A stretch of 64,000 bases of DNA from positions 40,862 through 104,861 of the forward strand of contig NZ_MCGQ01000030.1 of the NCBI RefSeq assembly GCF_002242805.1, written 5' to 3'. Each line of letters starts with the position of its first letter. The first letter of the stretch is position 1. A program made the position numbers and the translations under genes. A model generated the notes under the pieces. That model searched no databases. It was not told the DNA's origin and saw only the letters and a list, made by a program, of their open reading frames with translations. Positions 33,010 through 42,057 of this stretch are shown one piece after another. The DNA is from Streptomyces diastatochromogenes (GTDB taxonomy: Bacteria; Actinomycetota; Actinomycetes; Streptomycetales; Streptomycetaceae).

Positions 33010-34362
33010 GTGTCCAGTCCCGTACACCCCGTCGACGAGTCCCGCCCCCTCGGACGGATCCTCCTCTTCGGCGTCCAGCACGTCCTCGTCATGGCGGCGA
33101 CGCCGATCTCCGCGATCTTCCTGATGAGCGCCACCCTCCGGCTGAGCCCGCAGCTCACCGTCGACCTGCTCTCGGCGGCACTGCTGCTGTCGGGGATCGG
33201 CTCACTCGTGCAGTCCCTCGGGCCCTGGAAGTTCGGGCCGCGACTGCCGTTCGTGATGCTGCCCGGCGGTGCGCCGCTGATCCTGTTCATGGCCATCGCG
33301 CAACAGCACGGACTGCGCACGGCCACCGGCGCGGTCATCCTCACCGCGGCCTTCACCTTCCTGGTGCTCCCGCTGTTCTCACGGCTGCTGAAGTTCTTCC
33401 CGCCGCTGGTCATCGGCACGATGATCGTGATCGTCGGCGTGAACCTGGTGCGGGTCGGGGCGCTGCTGGTCACCGGCCAGCCCGGCACACCCGGCTTCGG
33501 GGATCCGGCCCGCCTCGGGCTGGCCTTCGCCACGATCGGCCTGATCGTCGCCTTCACCCGGCTGCTGCGCGGGGTCCTGCGGCAACTCGCCGTCCTGCTG
33601 GGCCTGGTCGGGGGCACGGGCCTGGCCTTCGCGGTCGGCCAGGTCCATCCGGGCGCACTGCTGGCGGGCCAACTGGTCAGCGTGCCGAGGCCGTTGCCCT
33701 ACGGTGCGCCCGTCTTCGACGTCCTCGCCGCGCTGCCGCTGATGCTGTACAGCGTGGCGTCGATGGCGGAGGCGACCGGACAGACCGTCATCAACGCGGA
33801 GGCGGTGGGCAAGGACATCGACATCCGGTCCGACGTGCCGCGGACGGTGCGCGGGGATGCCCTGACGTCGTTGCTCGGCGGATTCCTCGGGCTGCCGCTG
33901 ATGGTCACCAGCGGCGAGAACATCGGCATCGTGCGGGTCACCGGTGTACGCAGCCGGTATGTGACCGCGGCCGCGGGCGTCGTACTGGTCCTGCTCGGCT
34001 TCCTCACGCCCGTCGCGCGGGCGATCAGTGTGATGCCCTCGGCCGTGGTCGGAGGCGCCGCGATGGTCGTCTTCGCGGTGATCACCGTGCTGGGCGTGCA
34101 GATGCTGCACCGGGCCCGGCTGCAGGACCACACGTCGATGGTGACCTGCGCGGTCGCGCTCGCGCTCGGGTTGCTGCCGATCCTGGTTCCCGGGGTGTAC
34201 GCCGGCTTCCCGTCCGGCGTACGGATCCTGCTGGAGAGCGGGGTGGCCGTGGGCGCGCTCGTCGCCGCCGTCCTCAACGTCCTCTTCCACCACCTGGGGC
34301 GCCGCACCTCGGACGCCGGCGCGCTGCCTGCCGAGGTGCCCTCCCCGGCCGCCCACGCATGA
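33010..34362 (+). CDS. NCS2 uracil/xanthine-type permease
   Basis: A 450-aa membrane transporter with about 14 helices, starting with FGVQHVLVMAATPISAIFLM. MLPGGAPLILFMAIAQQHG and a later Glu-rich SMAEATGQTVINAEAVGKDI match the NCS2 family of nucleobase:cation symporters; the ATGQTV-type motif near residue 255 is close to the substrate site. The GTG start is followed by SSPVHPV and lies 54 bp after the operator. The next gene encodes an amidohydrolase, so a purine is the likely substrate (inference). Confidence 0.9.
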   Translation: MSSPVHPVDESRPLGRILLFGVQHVLVMAATPISAIFLMSATLRLSPQLTVDLLSAALLLSGIGSLVQSLGPWKFGPRLPFVMLPGGAPLILFMAIAQQHGLRTATGAVILTAAFTFLVLPLFSRLLKFFPPLVIGTMIVIVGVNLVRVGALLVTGQPGTPGFGDPARLGLAFATIGLIVAFTRLLRGVLRQLAVLLGLVGGTGLAFAVGQVHPGALLAGQLVSVPRPLPYGAPVFDVLAALPLMLYSVASMAEATGQTVINAEAVGKDIDIRSDVPRTVRGDALTSLLGGFLGLPLMVTSGENIGIVRVTGVRSRYVTAAAGVVLVLLGFLTPVARAISVMPSAVVGGAAMVVFAVITVLGVQMLHRARLQDHTSMVTCAVALALGLLPILVPGVYAGFPSGVRILLESGVAVGALVAAVLNVLFHHLGRRTSDAGALPAEVPSPAAHA

Positions 34363-34400
34363 CCGGCCGCCCCGTCTGCCCGCCCGAAGTACGGAGAACC

Positions 34401-35810
34401 ATGACCGACCTGTCCCCCGACCAGCTCCGGCATGAGGCGCTGCTGCTGGTCCCCGACGCGACGCTGACACCCGAAGGTCCCAGGGACCTGCACGCGGTGG
34501 TGGTGCGGGACGGCACGTTCCTCGATGTCGGACCCACCGAGCGGATCGTCCGCACGTACCCGTCGCTGACCCCCGTCCGACTGCCCGGGCACGTGCTGAT
34601 GCCGGGATTCGTCGACGCCCACCACCATCTGACGCAGGGTTTCGGCGGTGCGCTCGCCTTCGGGGAGCCGTCGGAGATCTTCCGCCGGGTGTGGGTGCCG
34701 CTGGAGGGCGCGCTCGACGAGGAATCGGCGTATGTCGCCGCGAAACTGGCCGCGTTGGAGTCGCTGCGGGGTGGGTTCACGACGGTCGCCGAGGCGGGCA
34801 CCCGGGCCGCGGTCGACGTGGACGTGGTGGCCTCGGCGACGCGCGATGCGGGCATCCGCTGCGTGCTCGGACTCGTCTGCAACGACGCCTCGGACGGCAC
34901 CGACGAGGACACCGACCCGCATACCGTCCTCAGCGCCGCCGAGAAGCATCTGGCGCGCTACGGCAGCGACGACCTCGTCCACCCCTCGCTCGCCGTCTCC
35001 GTGCCGGAGGCCGCGACCACCGGCACCCTGGCGGCCACCGCGCGGCTCGCAGCCGAGGCGGGCCGCGTCGTGCAGATCCATGTGAACGAACACCTCGTCG
35101 CCGTCGAACGCTCCCTGGTACGGCAGGGGCTACGACCCCTGGAGTATCTGCACCACGCGGGCGCGCTGGGCCCGCAGTTGCTGGCCGCGCACGCGACGCT
35201 GCTCACCCCGTCCGAGGTCACCCTGCTCGCCGACAGCGGGGCCGCGGTGAGCTACAACCCGGTCGCCAGTGCCTGGAAGGGCAACGCGGTCGCCCCGGCC
35301 ACGACGTTCGCCGAGCGCGGCATCCGGTTCGGGCTGGGCACGGACGGGACCCGGGGCGACGGCTTCCGGCTCGCGGACGCGGCGGAGTTCGCGCAGCGGC
35401 TCGGCTACGGCCTGGCCAGCGGGGACTCCTCCTGCGGCGCGGGCTGGACCTGGCTGGACCGGGCCACCGCGGGCGGCGCGGACGCGGCCGGTCTCGGTCG
35501 GCTCACCGGACGGGTGACGGTCGGCGCCGCCGCCGACTTCCTGCTGGTGGACGTCACCGGGCCGGAGATGCAGCCGTCCTGGGACCGGCCGTGGGAGCTG
35601 GTCAGACGCGGCAACCGGGACCAGATCACCGCCGTGTTCGTCGCCGGGCGGCTGCGGTTGTGGCGGGGCTGGCCGTTGGACTGGGACGGGCCCGGGCTGG
35701 TCCGGCGGGCTGCGGAGCTGGCCCCGCAGGTGGTGCGGCGCGCCCGGATCACGCGGACCCATCCGACGTCGGCGGCGGTGTGGCCGCAGGGCCGGGACGG
35801 TGGGCGATGA
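34401..35810 (+). CDS. amidohydrolase, guanine-/8-oxoguanine-deaminase-like
   Basis: A 469-aa metallo-hydrolase of the ATZ/TRZ group. Metal and catalytic motifs: GFVDAHHHL (HxH, about residue 73), IHVNEHLV, AAHATLL and LGTDGTRG (terminal Asp). They are typical of enzymes that deaminate purines or triazines. CGGAGAACC precedes the ATG. Flanked by an NCS2 permease and a TauE protein, it probably deaminates an imported purine such as guanine or an oxidised form. The exact substrate needs assay; other cyclic amidohydrolase reactions are possible. Confidence 0.85.
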   Translation: MTDLSPDQLRHEALLLVPDATLTPEGPRDLHAVVVRDGTFLDVGPTERIVRTYPSLTPVRLPGHVLMPGFVDAHHHLTQGFGGALAFGEPSEIFRRVWVPLEGALDEESAYVAAKLAALESLRGGFTTVAEAGTRAAVDVDVVASATRDAGIRCVLGLVCNDASDGTDEDTDPHTVLSAAEKHLARYGSDDLVHPSLAVSVPEAATTGTLAATARLAAEAGRVVQIHVNEHLVAVERSLVRQGLRPLEYLHHAGALGPQLLAAHATLLTPSEVTLLADSGAAVSYNPVASAWKGNAVAPATTFAERGIRFGLGTDGTRGDGFRLADAAEFAQRLGYGLASGDSSCGAGWTWLDRATAGGADAAGLGRLTGRVTVGAAADFLLVDVTGPEMQPSWDRPWELVRRGNRDQITAVFVAGRLRLWRGWPLDWDGPGLVRRAAELAPQVVRRARITRTHPTSAAVWPQGRDGGR

Positions 35811-36517
35811 GCGGCGGTGCGCTGACGGTGCTGGCGCTGGCCGTGGCAGCGGCCGCGTTCGTGCAGGGGACCAGCGGGCTCGGGTTCGCGCTGATCGTCG
35901 CTCCGGTCGCGGGGCTGCTCGATCCGGGGCTGCTGCCCGGGTTCGTCCTCACCGCGATGATCCCGCTCAATCTGTACGTCGCCTGGCGGGAGCGGCACAG
36001 CCTCGACCTGCGCGGTGCCGGGTGGATCACGGCGGCGCGGCTGGCGGCGACGCCGGCGGGGCTGGCCCTCCTGTGGGTGATCCCCGAGGGCGATCTCGGG
36101 GCCGTGGTCGGTGCGTCGACGGTGCTCGCCGCGCTGGTGAGCCTCTTCGTGCCCGCCTTCACGCCAGGGCGCGGTGCCTATCTGGGCGCGGGAGTCCTCA
36201 CGGGGCTGACCGAGACGGCGACCGGCGTGGGCGGCCCGCCGCTCGCCCTCGTCTACCAGCACCGGCCGCCCGGTGAGCTGCGCGCCACGGTCGCCGTCTG
36301 CTTCCTGGCCGGCGAAATCGCCTCGCTCGCCCTGCTGTTCGCCACCGGGCGGGGTCATCCGGCGGACGTGGGCCGGGCGGCATTGCTACTGCCCGCTCTG
36401 GCGGCGGGGGCATGGCTGAGCCGCCTGGCGCACCGACGCGTCGACGCGAAGAGAATGCGCGGCTTCGTCCTCGTCTTCGCCCTGGTGTCGGGGGTGGTTT
36501 TGATGGCGGGGGCCTGA
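35807..36517 (+). CDS. TauE/SafE-family anion exporter
   Basis: A 236-aa protein with about seven hydrophobic helices; the first part reads FVQGTSGLGFALIVAPVAGL and the second repeat ETATGVGGPPLALVYQHRPP. These are the paired Gly-rich motifs of the TauE/SafE family (sulfite, sulfoacetate or other organic anion export). The ATG overlaps the amidohydrolase stop (ATGA). It may export an anionic product of the operon's reaction (inference). Its 3' end has a decayed copy 205 bp downstream. Confidence 0.85.
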   Translation: MSGGALTVLALAVAAAAFVQGTSGLGFALIVAPVAGLLDPGLLPGFVLTAMIPLNLYVAWRERHSLDLRGAGWITAARLAATPAGLALLWVIPEGDLGAVVGASTVLAALVSLFVPAFTPGRGAYLGAGVLTGLTETATGVGGPPLALVYQHRPPGELRATVAVCFLAGEIASLALLFATGRGHPADVGRAALLLPALAAGAWLSRLAHRRVDAKRMRGFVLVFALVSGVVLMAGA

Positions 36518-36530
36518 CGCGACGCCAGGC
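36512..36530. terminator. hairpin at the tauE end, copy 1
   Basis: GCCTGACG, loop CGA, CGCCAGGC gives a stem with one imperfect position, starting in the tauE stop region. It probably serves the convergent tauE and lacI transcripts. A better-paired copy is at 36714-36732. Confidence 0.5.
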
Positions 36531-36713
36531 GGGAGGGGGCGGATTCAGCTCGTAGGTGTGTGCTGACCCGTGACTGTGCTCGGGAGGGAGGGGGCGGATT
36601 CAACCAGCAGGCGTCAACTGGTCCGTGACCGTGCCCCCCTTCGTCCCCGTCTGCGGCTGACGCAGGGACGAGACCTCGTCTTCACCCTGGTGTCGGGGGG
36701 CCTGATGGCGGGC

Positions 36714-36732
36714 GCCTGACGCAACGTCAGGC
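36714..36732. terminator. hairpin at the lacI end, copy 2
   Basis: GCCTGACG, loop CAA, CGTCAGGC is a perfect 8-bp stem, 15 bp after the lacI stop. It corresponds to the copy at 36512 within the duplicated unit. No T run follows, as is usual in this genus. Confidence 0.55.
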
Positions 36733-36746
36733 AGTAGCGAACGGAT

Positions 36747-37850
36747 TCAACCCGCAGGAGTCCGCTGACCCGTGACCGTGCCCTCTTCCGTGGCCGTCGG
36801 CGGCTGACGCAAGGACGAGGTGCGGAGGACGAGGCCGGGCTCCGGGGCGGGCACCCCGCGTCCGGGCGTCGGCGTCTCGTCGTCGGCGGGTGTCTGGCCA
36901 CTCAGCCGTGCGAGCAGCAGTTCCACCGCGGCCGTGGCGGCCCGGTCCAGGCGTAGGTCGACCGCGGTGAGGGGTGGTTCGCAGGTGCGGGCGCGCAGGC
37001 CGTCGTAGCGGGTGACGACCAGCACGTCGTCGGGGATGCGCCTGCCCGCGTCCCGCAGCGCCCGTACCGCCCCTACGGCGAAGGCGTCGACGAGCACGCA
37101 CAGTGCGTCGATGCCGGGGTGCTCCGCGAGGAGCGCGGCGCAGCGGTCGTACCCGGCCTGCTCACCGTCGGCCTCCGGCGCGGTGGCGACGAGCGGTGTC
37201 CAGCCGTGCGCGAGCGCCGCGCGTTCGTAGGCGGCGCGGGCGTCGAGTGAGGAGTGGCGGGTGCTCTCGCCCACGATGAGCGCCGGGCGTCGGGCCCCCT
37301 GGGCGCGCAGGTGGTCCAGGAGGAGTTCGGCCACGCGGCCGCCGTGCAGGTCCACGTACGGGGCGTCGTCGTCGGGGGCGGTGGGCCGGCCCAGCGCCAC
37401 ATAGGGCAGCCCGCGCTCCCGCAGCTGGGCCACGGCCGGGTCGTCCGCCTCGGGCTCGACGACGATCGCCCCGTCGATGTCGACGGAGTACAGCGCGGAC
37501 CCGGACTGCACGGGCGGGATCAGCACGAGCGCGTACTCGTGGACGAGGGCCCGTTCGGCCGCGGCGGCGGCCACCTCCATGTAGAAGCCGAGCCGGGAGG
37601 GGCCGCCGGCCACCGCGAACGGCATCGAGGAGACCAGCGCGATCGCCCTGGCCTGGCCCCGCCGCAGCCGCTGGGCCCGGAGGTTGGGGCGGTAACCCAG
37701 TTCGGCGGCGACCCCCTTGATGCGCTCGCGGGTCCGCGGATCGACCTTGCCGATGCCGTTGAGGGCGTGGGAGACCGTCGTCCGCGAGACCCCCGCCGCC
37801 TGGGCCACATCGGCGATGGTGGGCCGGCGGGCGCCCTGGGACATGGTCAT
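36747..37850 (-). CDS. LacI-family transcription regulator
   Basis: A 367-aa regulator. The N-terminal HTH reads PTIADVAQAAGVSRTTVSHA with the hinge IKGVAAELGYRPN (about residue 60), followed by a periplasmic-binding-protein-like ligand domain. Start MTMSQGARRP is taken; MSQG two codons on is possible. The AAATCGATTT palindrome at 32935 is of LacI type, so this protein is a candidate repressor of the purine-type operon, although it lies 4 kb away and converges on it. Its last codons fall inside the duplicated segment. Confidence 0.92.
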   Translation of the reverse strand: MTMSQGARRPTIADVAQAAGVSRTTVSHALNGIGKVDPRTRERIKGVAAELGYRPNLRAQRLRRGQARAIALVSSMPFAVAGGPSRLGFYMEVAAAAAERALVHEYALVLIPPVQSGSALYSVDIDGAIVVEPEADDPAVAQLRERGLPYVALGRPTAPDDDAPYVDLHGGRVAELLLDHLRAQGARRPALIVGESTRHSSLDARAAYERAALAHGWTPLVATAPEADGEQAGYDRCAALLAEHPGIDALCVLVDAFAVGAVRALRDAGRRIPDDVLVVTRYDGLRARTCEPPLTAVDLRLDRAATAAVELLLARLSGQTPADDETPTPGRGVPAPEPGLVLRTSSLRQPPTATEEGTVTGQRTPAG

Positions 37851-37924
37851 GCGCCCATCTTCGCAACCGCCGCGCCCAGGAACCACCCCCCTCCCCGTCA
37901 CCGGGTCGGTGGACGGGAGCAGGC

Positions 37925-39418
37925 TCAGTGCACGGGAGCCGAGATCTCCCGCTTGAGGATCTTGCCGCTCGGGCCCATGGGCAGCGCGTCCACCAGCCAC
38001 ACGTGGCGCGGATACTTGTAGGCCGCCACCCGGTCCCGCACGTACTCCTGGAGTTCCGCGGGGCTCGCCTCGGCTCCAGGGCGCAGGACGACCGCTGCCG
38101 CGATCTCCTCGCCGAGCCTCTCGTCGGGCACGCCGACGACGGCCGCGAGGGCGACGGCGGGGTGCTCGTGCAGGACCTCCTCGATCTCGCGCGGGTAGAC
38201 GTTGTAGCCGCCGCGGATGATGAGGTCCTTCTTGCGGTCGACGATGTACAGGTAGCCGTCCTCGTCCTGCCGGGCCAGGTCGCCGGTGCGCAGCCAGCCG
38301 TCGGGAATGGTGGCGGCGGTCTCCTCCGGGCGGTTCCAGTAACCCTTCATCACGTTCGGTCCGCGCACCGCGAGTTCGCCGACCTCTCCCAGGGTCACGT
38401 CCCGGCCGGTGTCGTCGAGCAGCCGCACCTCGACGTCCCGGATCGGGGTCCCGATGGATCCGGGCTTGCGCGGGCGGTCGGAGTGGTTGAAGGAGACGAC
38501 CGGGCTGGTCTCGGACATGCCGAAGCCTTCCAGCACCATGCAGCCGAAGCGCCGCTCGAAGCCGTGCAGGATCTCCACCGGCAGGGACGCGCCGCCCGAG
38601 ACGCACATGCGCAGGGTGAGGACGCCGGTCTCGTCGGCACCCGGATGCTGGAGCAGCGCCGCGTACATGGTGGGCACGCCCGCGAAGACGGTCGCGCGCT
38701 CGCGGGCGATGGCGTCGAGCACGGTCTGCGGATCGAACCGGGGCACGAGGACGAGCGCCGCACCGCTGTACACCGCGACACTCATCGTGCAGATCTGCCC
38801 GAAGATGTGGAACAACGGCAGACAGCCGACGATGACGTCCTCGGAGGTCATCTGCATCACGTGGACGACGCTGACCTCGGTGTTGTGGCGAAGTCCCGCG
38901 TGGGTCAGCGAGGCGCCCTTGGGGCGGCCGGTGGTGCCGGAGGTGTAGAGCAGTACGGCGACGTCGTCGCCGGCGACGGTGGCGATCTCGTACTGCGGCT
39001 CCAGCCGCGCCAGGTCGGCGGCGAAGGCGGCGGGTTCGACCGCGATGTGCCGTACTCCGGCCGCGTCCGCGCCCTGGGCGCCCTCACCGGGTGCCTGGTG
39101 CCACTCGAAGAGCAGCACGGCGCCGGAGTCGCGCAGGTGGTACTCGGTCTCCCGCGCCTTGAGCAGCGGGTTCATCGGCACCACGATGCCGCCGGCGCGC
39201 AGGATGCCGTAGTACAGGACGACGAACTCGGGCGTGTTCGGCAGCATCAGCGCGACCCGGTCGCCGGCCCGCAGGCCCTCGGTGCGCAGCAGGGCGGCGG
39301 CCTGGGCGCTCAGCCGGTCCAGCTCGGCGTAGGTGGTGGTCGCCGTCCCCAGCCGCAGGGCGGCGTTCTCGGGGTGCCGGCCCGCCGTCTCCGCCAGGAA
39401 TTCCGCCAGATTGGCCAT
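37925..39418 (-). CDS. AMP-forming acyl-CoA ligase
   Basis: A 497-aa adenylate-forming ligase. Motifs: LLYTSGTTGRPKGA (P-loop, about residue 155), GFGMSETSPVV (A5), YLYIVDRKKDLIIRGGYNVY (A8 hinge) and SGKILKREI (A10 Lys). It would activate a fatty or aryl acid to acyl-AMP then acyl-CoA. A GGAGG site six bases before ATG fixes the start; the longer frame upstream is non-coding. The divergent neighbour is a PucR-type regulator. Substrate chain length cannot be told from motifs. Confidence 0.93.
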   Translation of the reverse strand: MANLAEFLAETAGRHPENAALRLGTATTTYAELDRLSAQAAALLRTEGLRAGDRVALMLPNTPEFVVLYYGILRAGGIVVPMNPLLKARETEYHLRDSGAVLLFEWHQAPGEGAQGADAAGVRHIAVEPAAFAADLARLEPQYEIATVAGDDVAVLLYTSGTTGRPKGASLTHAGLRHNTEVSVVHVMQMTSEDVIVGCLPLFHIFGQICTMSVAVYSGAALVLVPRFDPQTVLDAIARERATVFAGVPTMYAALLQHPGADETGVLTLRMCVSGGASLPVEILHGFERRFGCMVLEGFGMSETSPVVSFNHSDRPRKPGSIGTPIRDVEVRLLDDTGRDVTLGEVGELAVRGPNVMKGYWNRPEETAATIPDGWLRTGDLARQDEDGYLYIVDRKKDLIIRGGYNVYPREIEEVLHEHPAVALAAVVGVPDERLGEEIAAAVVLRPGAEASPAELQEYVRDRVAAYKYPRHVWLVDALPMGPSGKILKREISAPVH

Positions 39419-39577
39419 GATGCCTCCTCGCATGCATGCTCGCTGCGCTCGCCGGGCTCCCCCGCCTGCGCTCACGGCATGGTCGCCTCCGTGCCCGGGG
39501 GCGTCCATGGCCGCGCGGACAGCTCACACTGCCAGGGATTGTTCCGGGAGACAAAAAGCACGCCGTACGCTGCACGT

Positions 39578-40759
39578 ATGAGTCTCTCGGACGTGAGTGC
39601 GGCCCTGCAGGGGCGGCTGCCGGAACTGGGCGAGCGGATGGCGCGGCGCATCCGCGCGGAGGTCGAGTCCTACGCCGACGAGTCGCTGATCCCCTTCGCG
39701 TCGCTGCGGGAGTCCTGCACCGCCAACGCGGACCAGTTGCTCGGGCGTTTCGCGCTCGACGCGGAACCCGATGTGCGGCCCGCGGACCAGACCGGTCGTC
39801 TCCGGGCCGAGCAGGGCGTGCCCCTCGCGGACACACTGCACGCCTACCGGATCGGGTTCGAGTACCTGTGGGCGCAGATGGTCGACGAGGCCCAGCGGCA
39901 TCCGGGGGTCACGGACGCCCACCTGGTGGCGGGTTCGTCGGAGATCTGGGCGCAGTTCGGTCGTTACGCGGAGGCTGTCGCGGCGGCCTACCGGGAGGCC
40001 AGCGCCGAGCTGGCGCTCCAGCGCGAGGCGCGCCGCTCGGCGCTGGTCGAGGCGCTGTTCACGGGCGCGCTCGCGGACCGGACGACCCTGTGGGAGACGG
40101 CGCGGCAGCTCGGTCTGCCGGAGCGGGGACCGTACGCGGTCGTGGCCGCCTCCGTGCCGGATCCGGGCGGGGAGTCGCTGCCGGGTATCGAGGCGGACCT
40201 GCGGCAGACCGGTGTGCTGTCCGCCTGGCGGCTGCTGCCCGGCGAGCAGATCGGGCTGCTCTCGCTGGCCCATCCCGACGCCGAGGCGCTGACCCGTCGG
40301 GCGCTGCGGCACCGTCAGGCACGGGTGGGGGTGAGCCCCCGGTTCGACTCGCTGCGCGACACACCGCAGGCGCTGCGCTTCGCCCGGCTGGCGCTGGCCG
40401 GGCTGCCGGGCGACGGACCGGGGGTGGCCCGCTTCGACGACAGTCCGCTCGCCATGCTGGTCGCCGCCGCGCCTGCCGAGGCGGCACGCCTGGTCGAGGT
40501 CGTCCTGGGGCCGGTGCTGGAGCTGCCGGCGCCCGAGCGGGCGCGGCTCCTGCAGACGCTCGGGCACTGGTTCACGGCCGGGGGTGTCGCCGCCGAGACG
40601 GCGAACCAGCTCTTCATCCACCCGAACACGGTGCGCTACCGGCTCCGGCGGATAGAGAAACTGACGGGCCGTTCACTCGCCGACCCCGCCGCCCTCGCCG
40701 ACCTCGGCTCCGCCCTGCACGCGCTGCGACTCGTTCCGCGGTCTGCGAGCCGCGGCTGA
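39578..40759 (+). CDS. PucR/CdaR-type helix-turn-helix regulator
   Basis: A 393-aa protein. The N-terminal part is a helical sensor (LQGRLPELGERMARRIRAEV), the middle is a GGDEF-like degenerate domain seen in this family, and the C-terminal HTH reads FIHPNTVRYRLRRIEKLTGR. It lies divergent to the acyl-CoA ligase with a 159-bp space, so it probably controls that gene (inference). The ATG at 39578 has a weak ribosome site. Confidence 0.87.
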   Translation: MSLSDVSAALQGRLPELGERMARRIRAEVESYADESLIPFASLRESCTANADQLLGRFALDAEPDVRPADQTGRLRAEQGVPLADTLHAYRIGFEYLWAQMVDEAQRHPGVTDAHLVAGSSEIWAQFGRYAEAVAAAYREASAELALQREARRSALVEALFTGALADRTTLWETARQLGLPERGPYAVVAASVPDPGGESLPGIEADLRQTGVLSAWRLLPGEQIGLLSLAHPDAEALTRRALRHRQARVGVSPRFDSLRDTPQALRFARLALAGLPGDGPGVARFDDSPLAMLVAAAPAEAARLVEVVLGPVLELPAPERARLLQTLGHWFTAGGVAAETANQLFIHPNTVRYRLRRIEKLTGRSLADPAALADLGSALHALRLVPRSASRG

Positions 40760-40891
40760 AGGTTCCTGGTCGGCCCCTTCCGTTACGGCGCCATTTCAGC
40801 GGCTCGAAGATTTCGGAACCGCGCATGGGATTGTCCGCTGTTTCGGGGCACTCGCAGAGAGGAAACTTCCGGTATCAGCAGGAGGCACATC

Positions 40892-41047
40892 ATGCTTGTC
40901 CTCGGAATCATCCTGCTCATCCTCGGATTCGTCTTCGGCATTTCGATCCTGTGGACCATCGGCATCATTCTCGTGGTGATCGGCGCGGTCCTGTGGATCA
41001 TGGGCTCCATGGGCCACGCATTCGCGGGCCGACGACATTATTGGTGA
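40892..41047 (+). CDS. 51-aa membrane protein (DUF6131-like)
   Basis: The protein begins MLVLGIILLILGFVFGISIL and has two hydrophobic helices with little else, ending FAGRRHYW. A clear GGAGG site precedes the ATG. Its size and sequence recall the DUF6131 family of actinobacteria, from memory and unchecked. Function unknown; a role in the cell envelope is only a guess. Confidence 0.8.
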   Translation: MLVLGIILLILGFVFGISILWTIGIILVVIGAVLWIMGSMGHAFAGRRHYW

Positions 41048-41078
41048 GCGTCGATGGTCACCAGCCGCTCGAACGTGG

Positions 41079-41483
41079 TCACTCCTGGGTTTCCAGGAGT
41101 GACTTGAGGGTGGACAGTTCCGTGTCGACCAGGGCGATCTGCTCGTCGAAGAACTGGTCGCTGAAGCCCGGCGGCTGATAAAAGGTGATCATGAATTCGG
41201 CTCCGTCGCCGTTGGCGACGACGCGGGCGGGGACACGCCAGGACGCGGTGTCGTCCAGGTAGTCGTGGTCCAGGATGCCGAACTCGGCGTCGGCGCGCAG
41301 GCGGAGCCGGGCCGGGCCCACCGGGGTGGACATGGCCCACCATTCGGGGTCCTCGGTGGGCTCGATCGACTTGATGTTGACAACGGCCCACTTCGGCCAG
41401 TTCGCCGGGTCGGCCAGGAAATCGAAGACCTCGGCGACGGGGCGGTCGATGCTGACGGTCTTGGTGCGAGAGCGCGCGATCAT
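41079..41483 (-). CDS. SRPBCC (START-like) protein
   Basis: A 134-aa protein starting MIARSRTKTVSIDRPVAEVF, followed by DFLADPANWPKWAVV, the N-terminal strand and helices of the polyketide-cyclase/SRPBCC fold, and later FMITFYQPPGF. Such proteins bind hydrophobic ligands. Its ATG overlaps the MarR gene stop (ATGA), so it is co-translated with the regulator and is the likely target or ligand-binding partner of its operon. Ligand unknown. Confidence 0.87.
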   Translation of the reverse strand: MIARSRTKTVSIDRPVAEVFDFLADPANWPKWAVVNIKSIEPTEDPEWWAMSTPVGPARLRLRADAEFGILDHDYLDDTASWRVPARVVANGDGAEFMITFYQPPGFSDQFFDEQIALVDTELSTLKSLLETQE

Positions 41484-41944
41484 GACGACTCCTCAGGGGT
41501 GTGATGCGAGGGCGCGGGGTGGGGTTCTCCCACGAGGCGGCGGATCCAGCTCTCCAACTGGTCTCGCTGCGGGGACTGGAGCGAGCCGAAGAAGTAGGCG
41601 TCGTTCCGGTCGGCGAGGCCGGCCAGCACCGGGACCAGCGCGCGGCCCTCTTCGGTGAGGACGAGCAGCACGGTGCGCCGGGAGGCCGGGTCGGGTTCGC
41701 GCCGGATCAGGCCCTTGGCGACGAGGCGGTCCACGAGCCGGGAGACGGCTCCGGGGTCGATGGCCATGTGCTGTGCCACCGCCTTGGTGGTGGTGTGACC
41801 GTGGAACACGCTCGCCATCACCCCCCACTGGGAGACGGTGACGCCATGCCTGCCGATCTCGGCTTCGAAGCGGGCGTGGACCTCGTCCGAGAGCCGCCGC
41901 AGCCAGTAGCCGAGGTGGTCGTGCAGTCCGTGTGTCGTAGTCAC
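41480..41944 (-). CDS. MarR-family regulator
   Basis: A 154-aa winged-helix protein with HGVTVSQWGVMASVFHGHTT, MAIDPGAVSRLVDRLVAKGL (recognition helix region) and RREPDPASRRTVLLVLTEEG (wing). The GTG start reads VTTTHGLHDH. Two palindromes immediately upstream fit autoregulation. The downstream SRPBCC gene is in the same operon. Confidence 0.9.
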   Translation of the reverse strand: MTTTHGLHDHLGYWLRRLSDEVHARFEAEIGRHGVTVSQWGVMASVFHGHTTTKAVAQHMAIDPGAVSRLVDRLVAKGLIRREPDPASRRTVLLVLTEEGRALVPVLAGLADRNDAYFFGSLQSPQRDQLESWIRRLVGEPHPAPSHHTPEESS

Positions 41945-41957
41945 ACATCCATCGTGA

Positions 41958-41985
41958 TTGCCTAGGCAACTGTTGTCAAGACAAC
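41958..41985. promoter_or_regulatory. twin MarR-type operator
   Basis: TTGCCTAGGCAA (41958-41969) and GTTGTCAAGACAAC (41972-41985) are both perfect palindromes, with centres about 15 bp apart. They lie 14 bp before the MarR start, where they would overlap its promoter. The TTGnC..GnCAA core shared by both is typical of MarR sites. Confidence 0.78.
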
Positions 41986-42057
41986 TATCAGCGTGTGCGG
42001 AACACCCGCAGATCAGGGTCGGCGAAGGCCGGCCGCCCGGGAACCCGGCATCCGGCG

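Larger units (their letters stand above)
36471..36820. repeat. decayed tandem duplication of the tauE and lacI gene ends
   Basis: The tauE tail (TCGTCTTCGCCCTGGTGTCG, from 36471) recurs in decayed form from 36676. The lacI tail (from 36743) recurs from 36596, offset 147 bp, and a shorter piece from 36541. So a roughly 200-bp unit holding both convergent gene ends was duplicated, with a further 55-bp partial copy inside. The remnants carry substitutions and stops and encode nothing. The 229-bp space between the two genes is made almost entirely of this. Confidence 0.8.
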
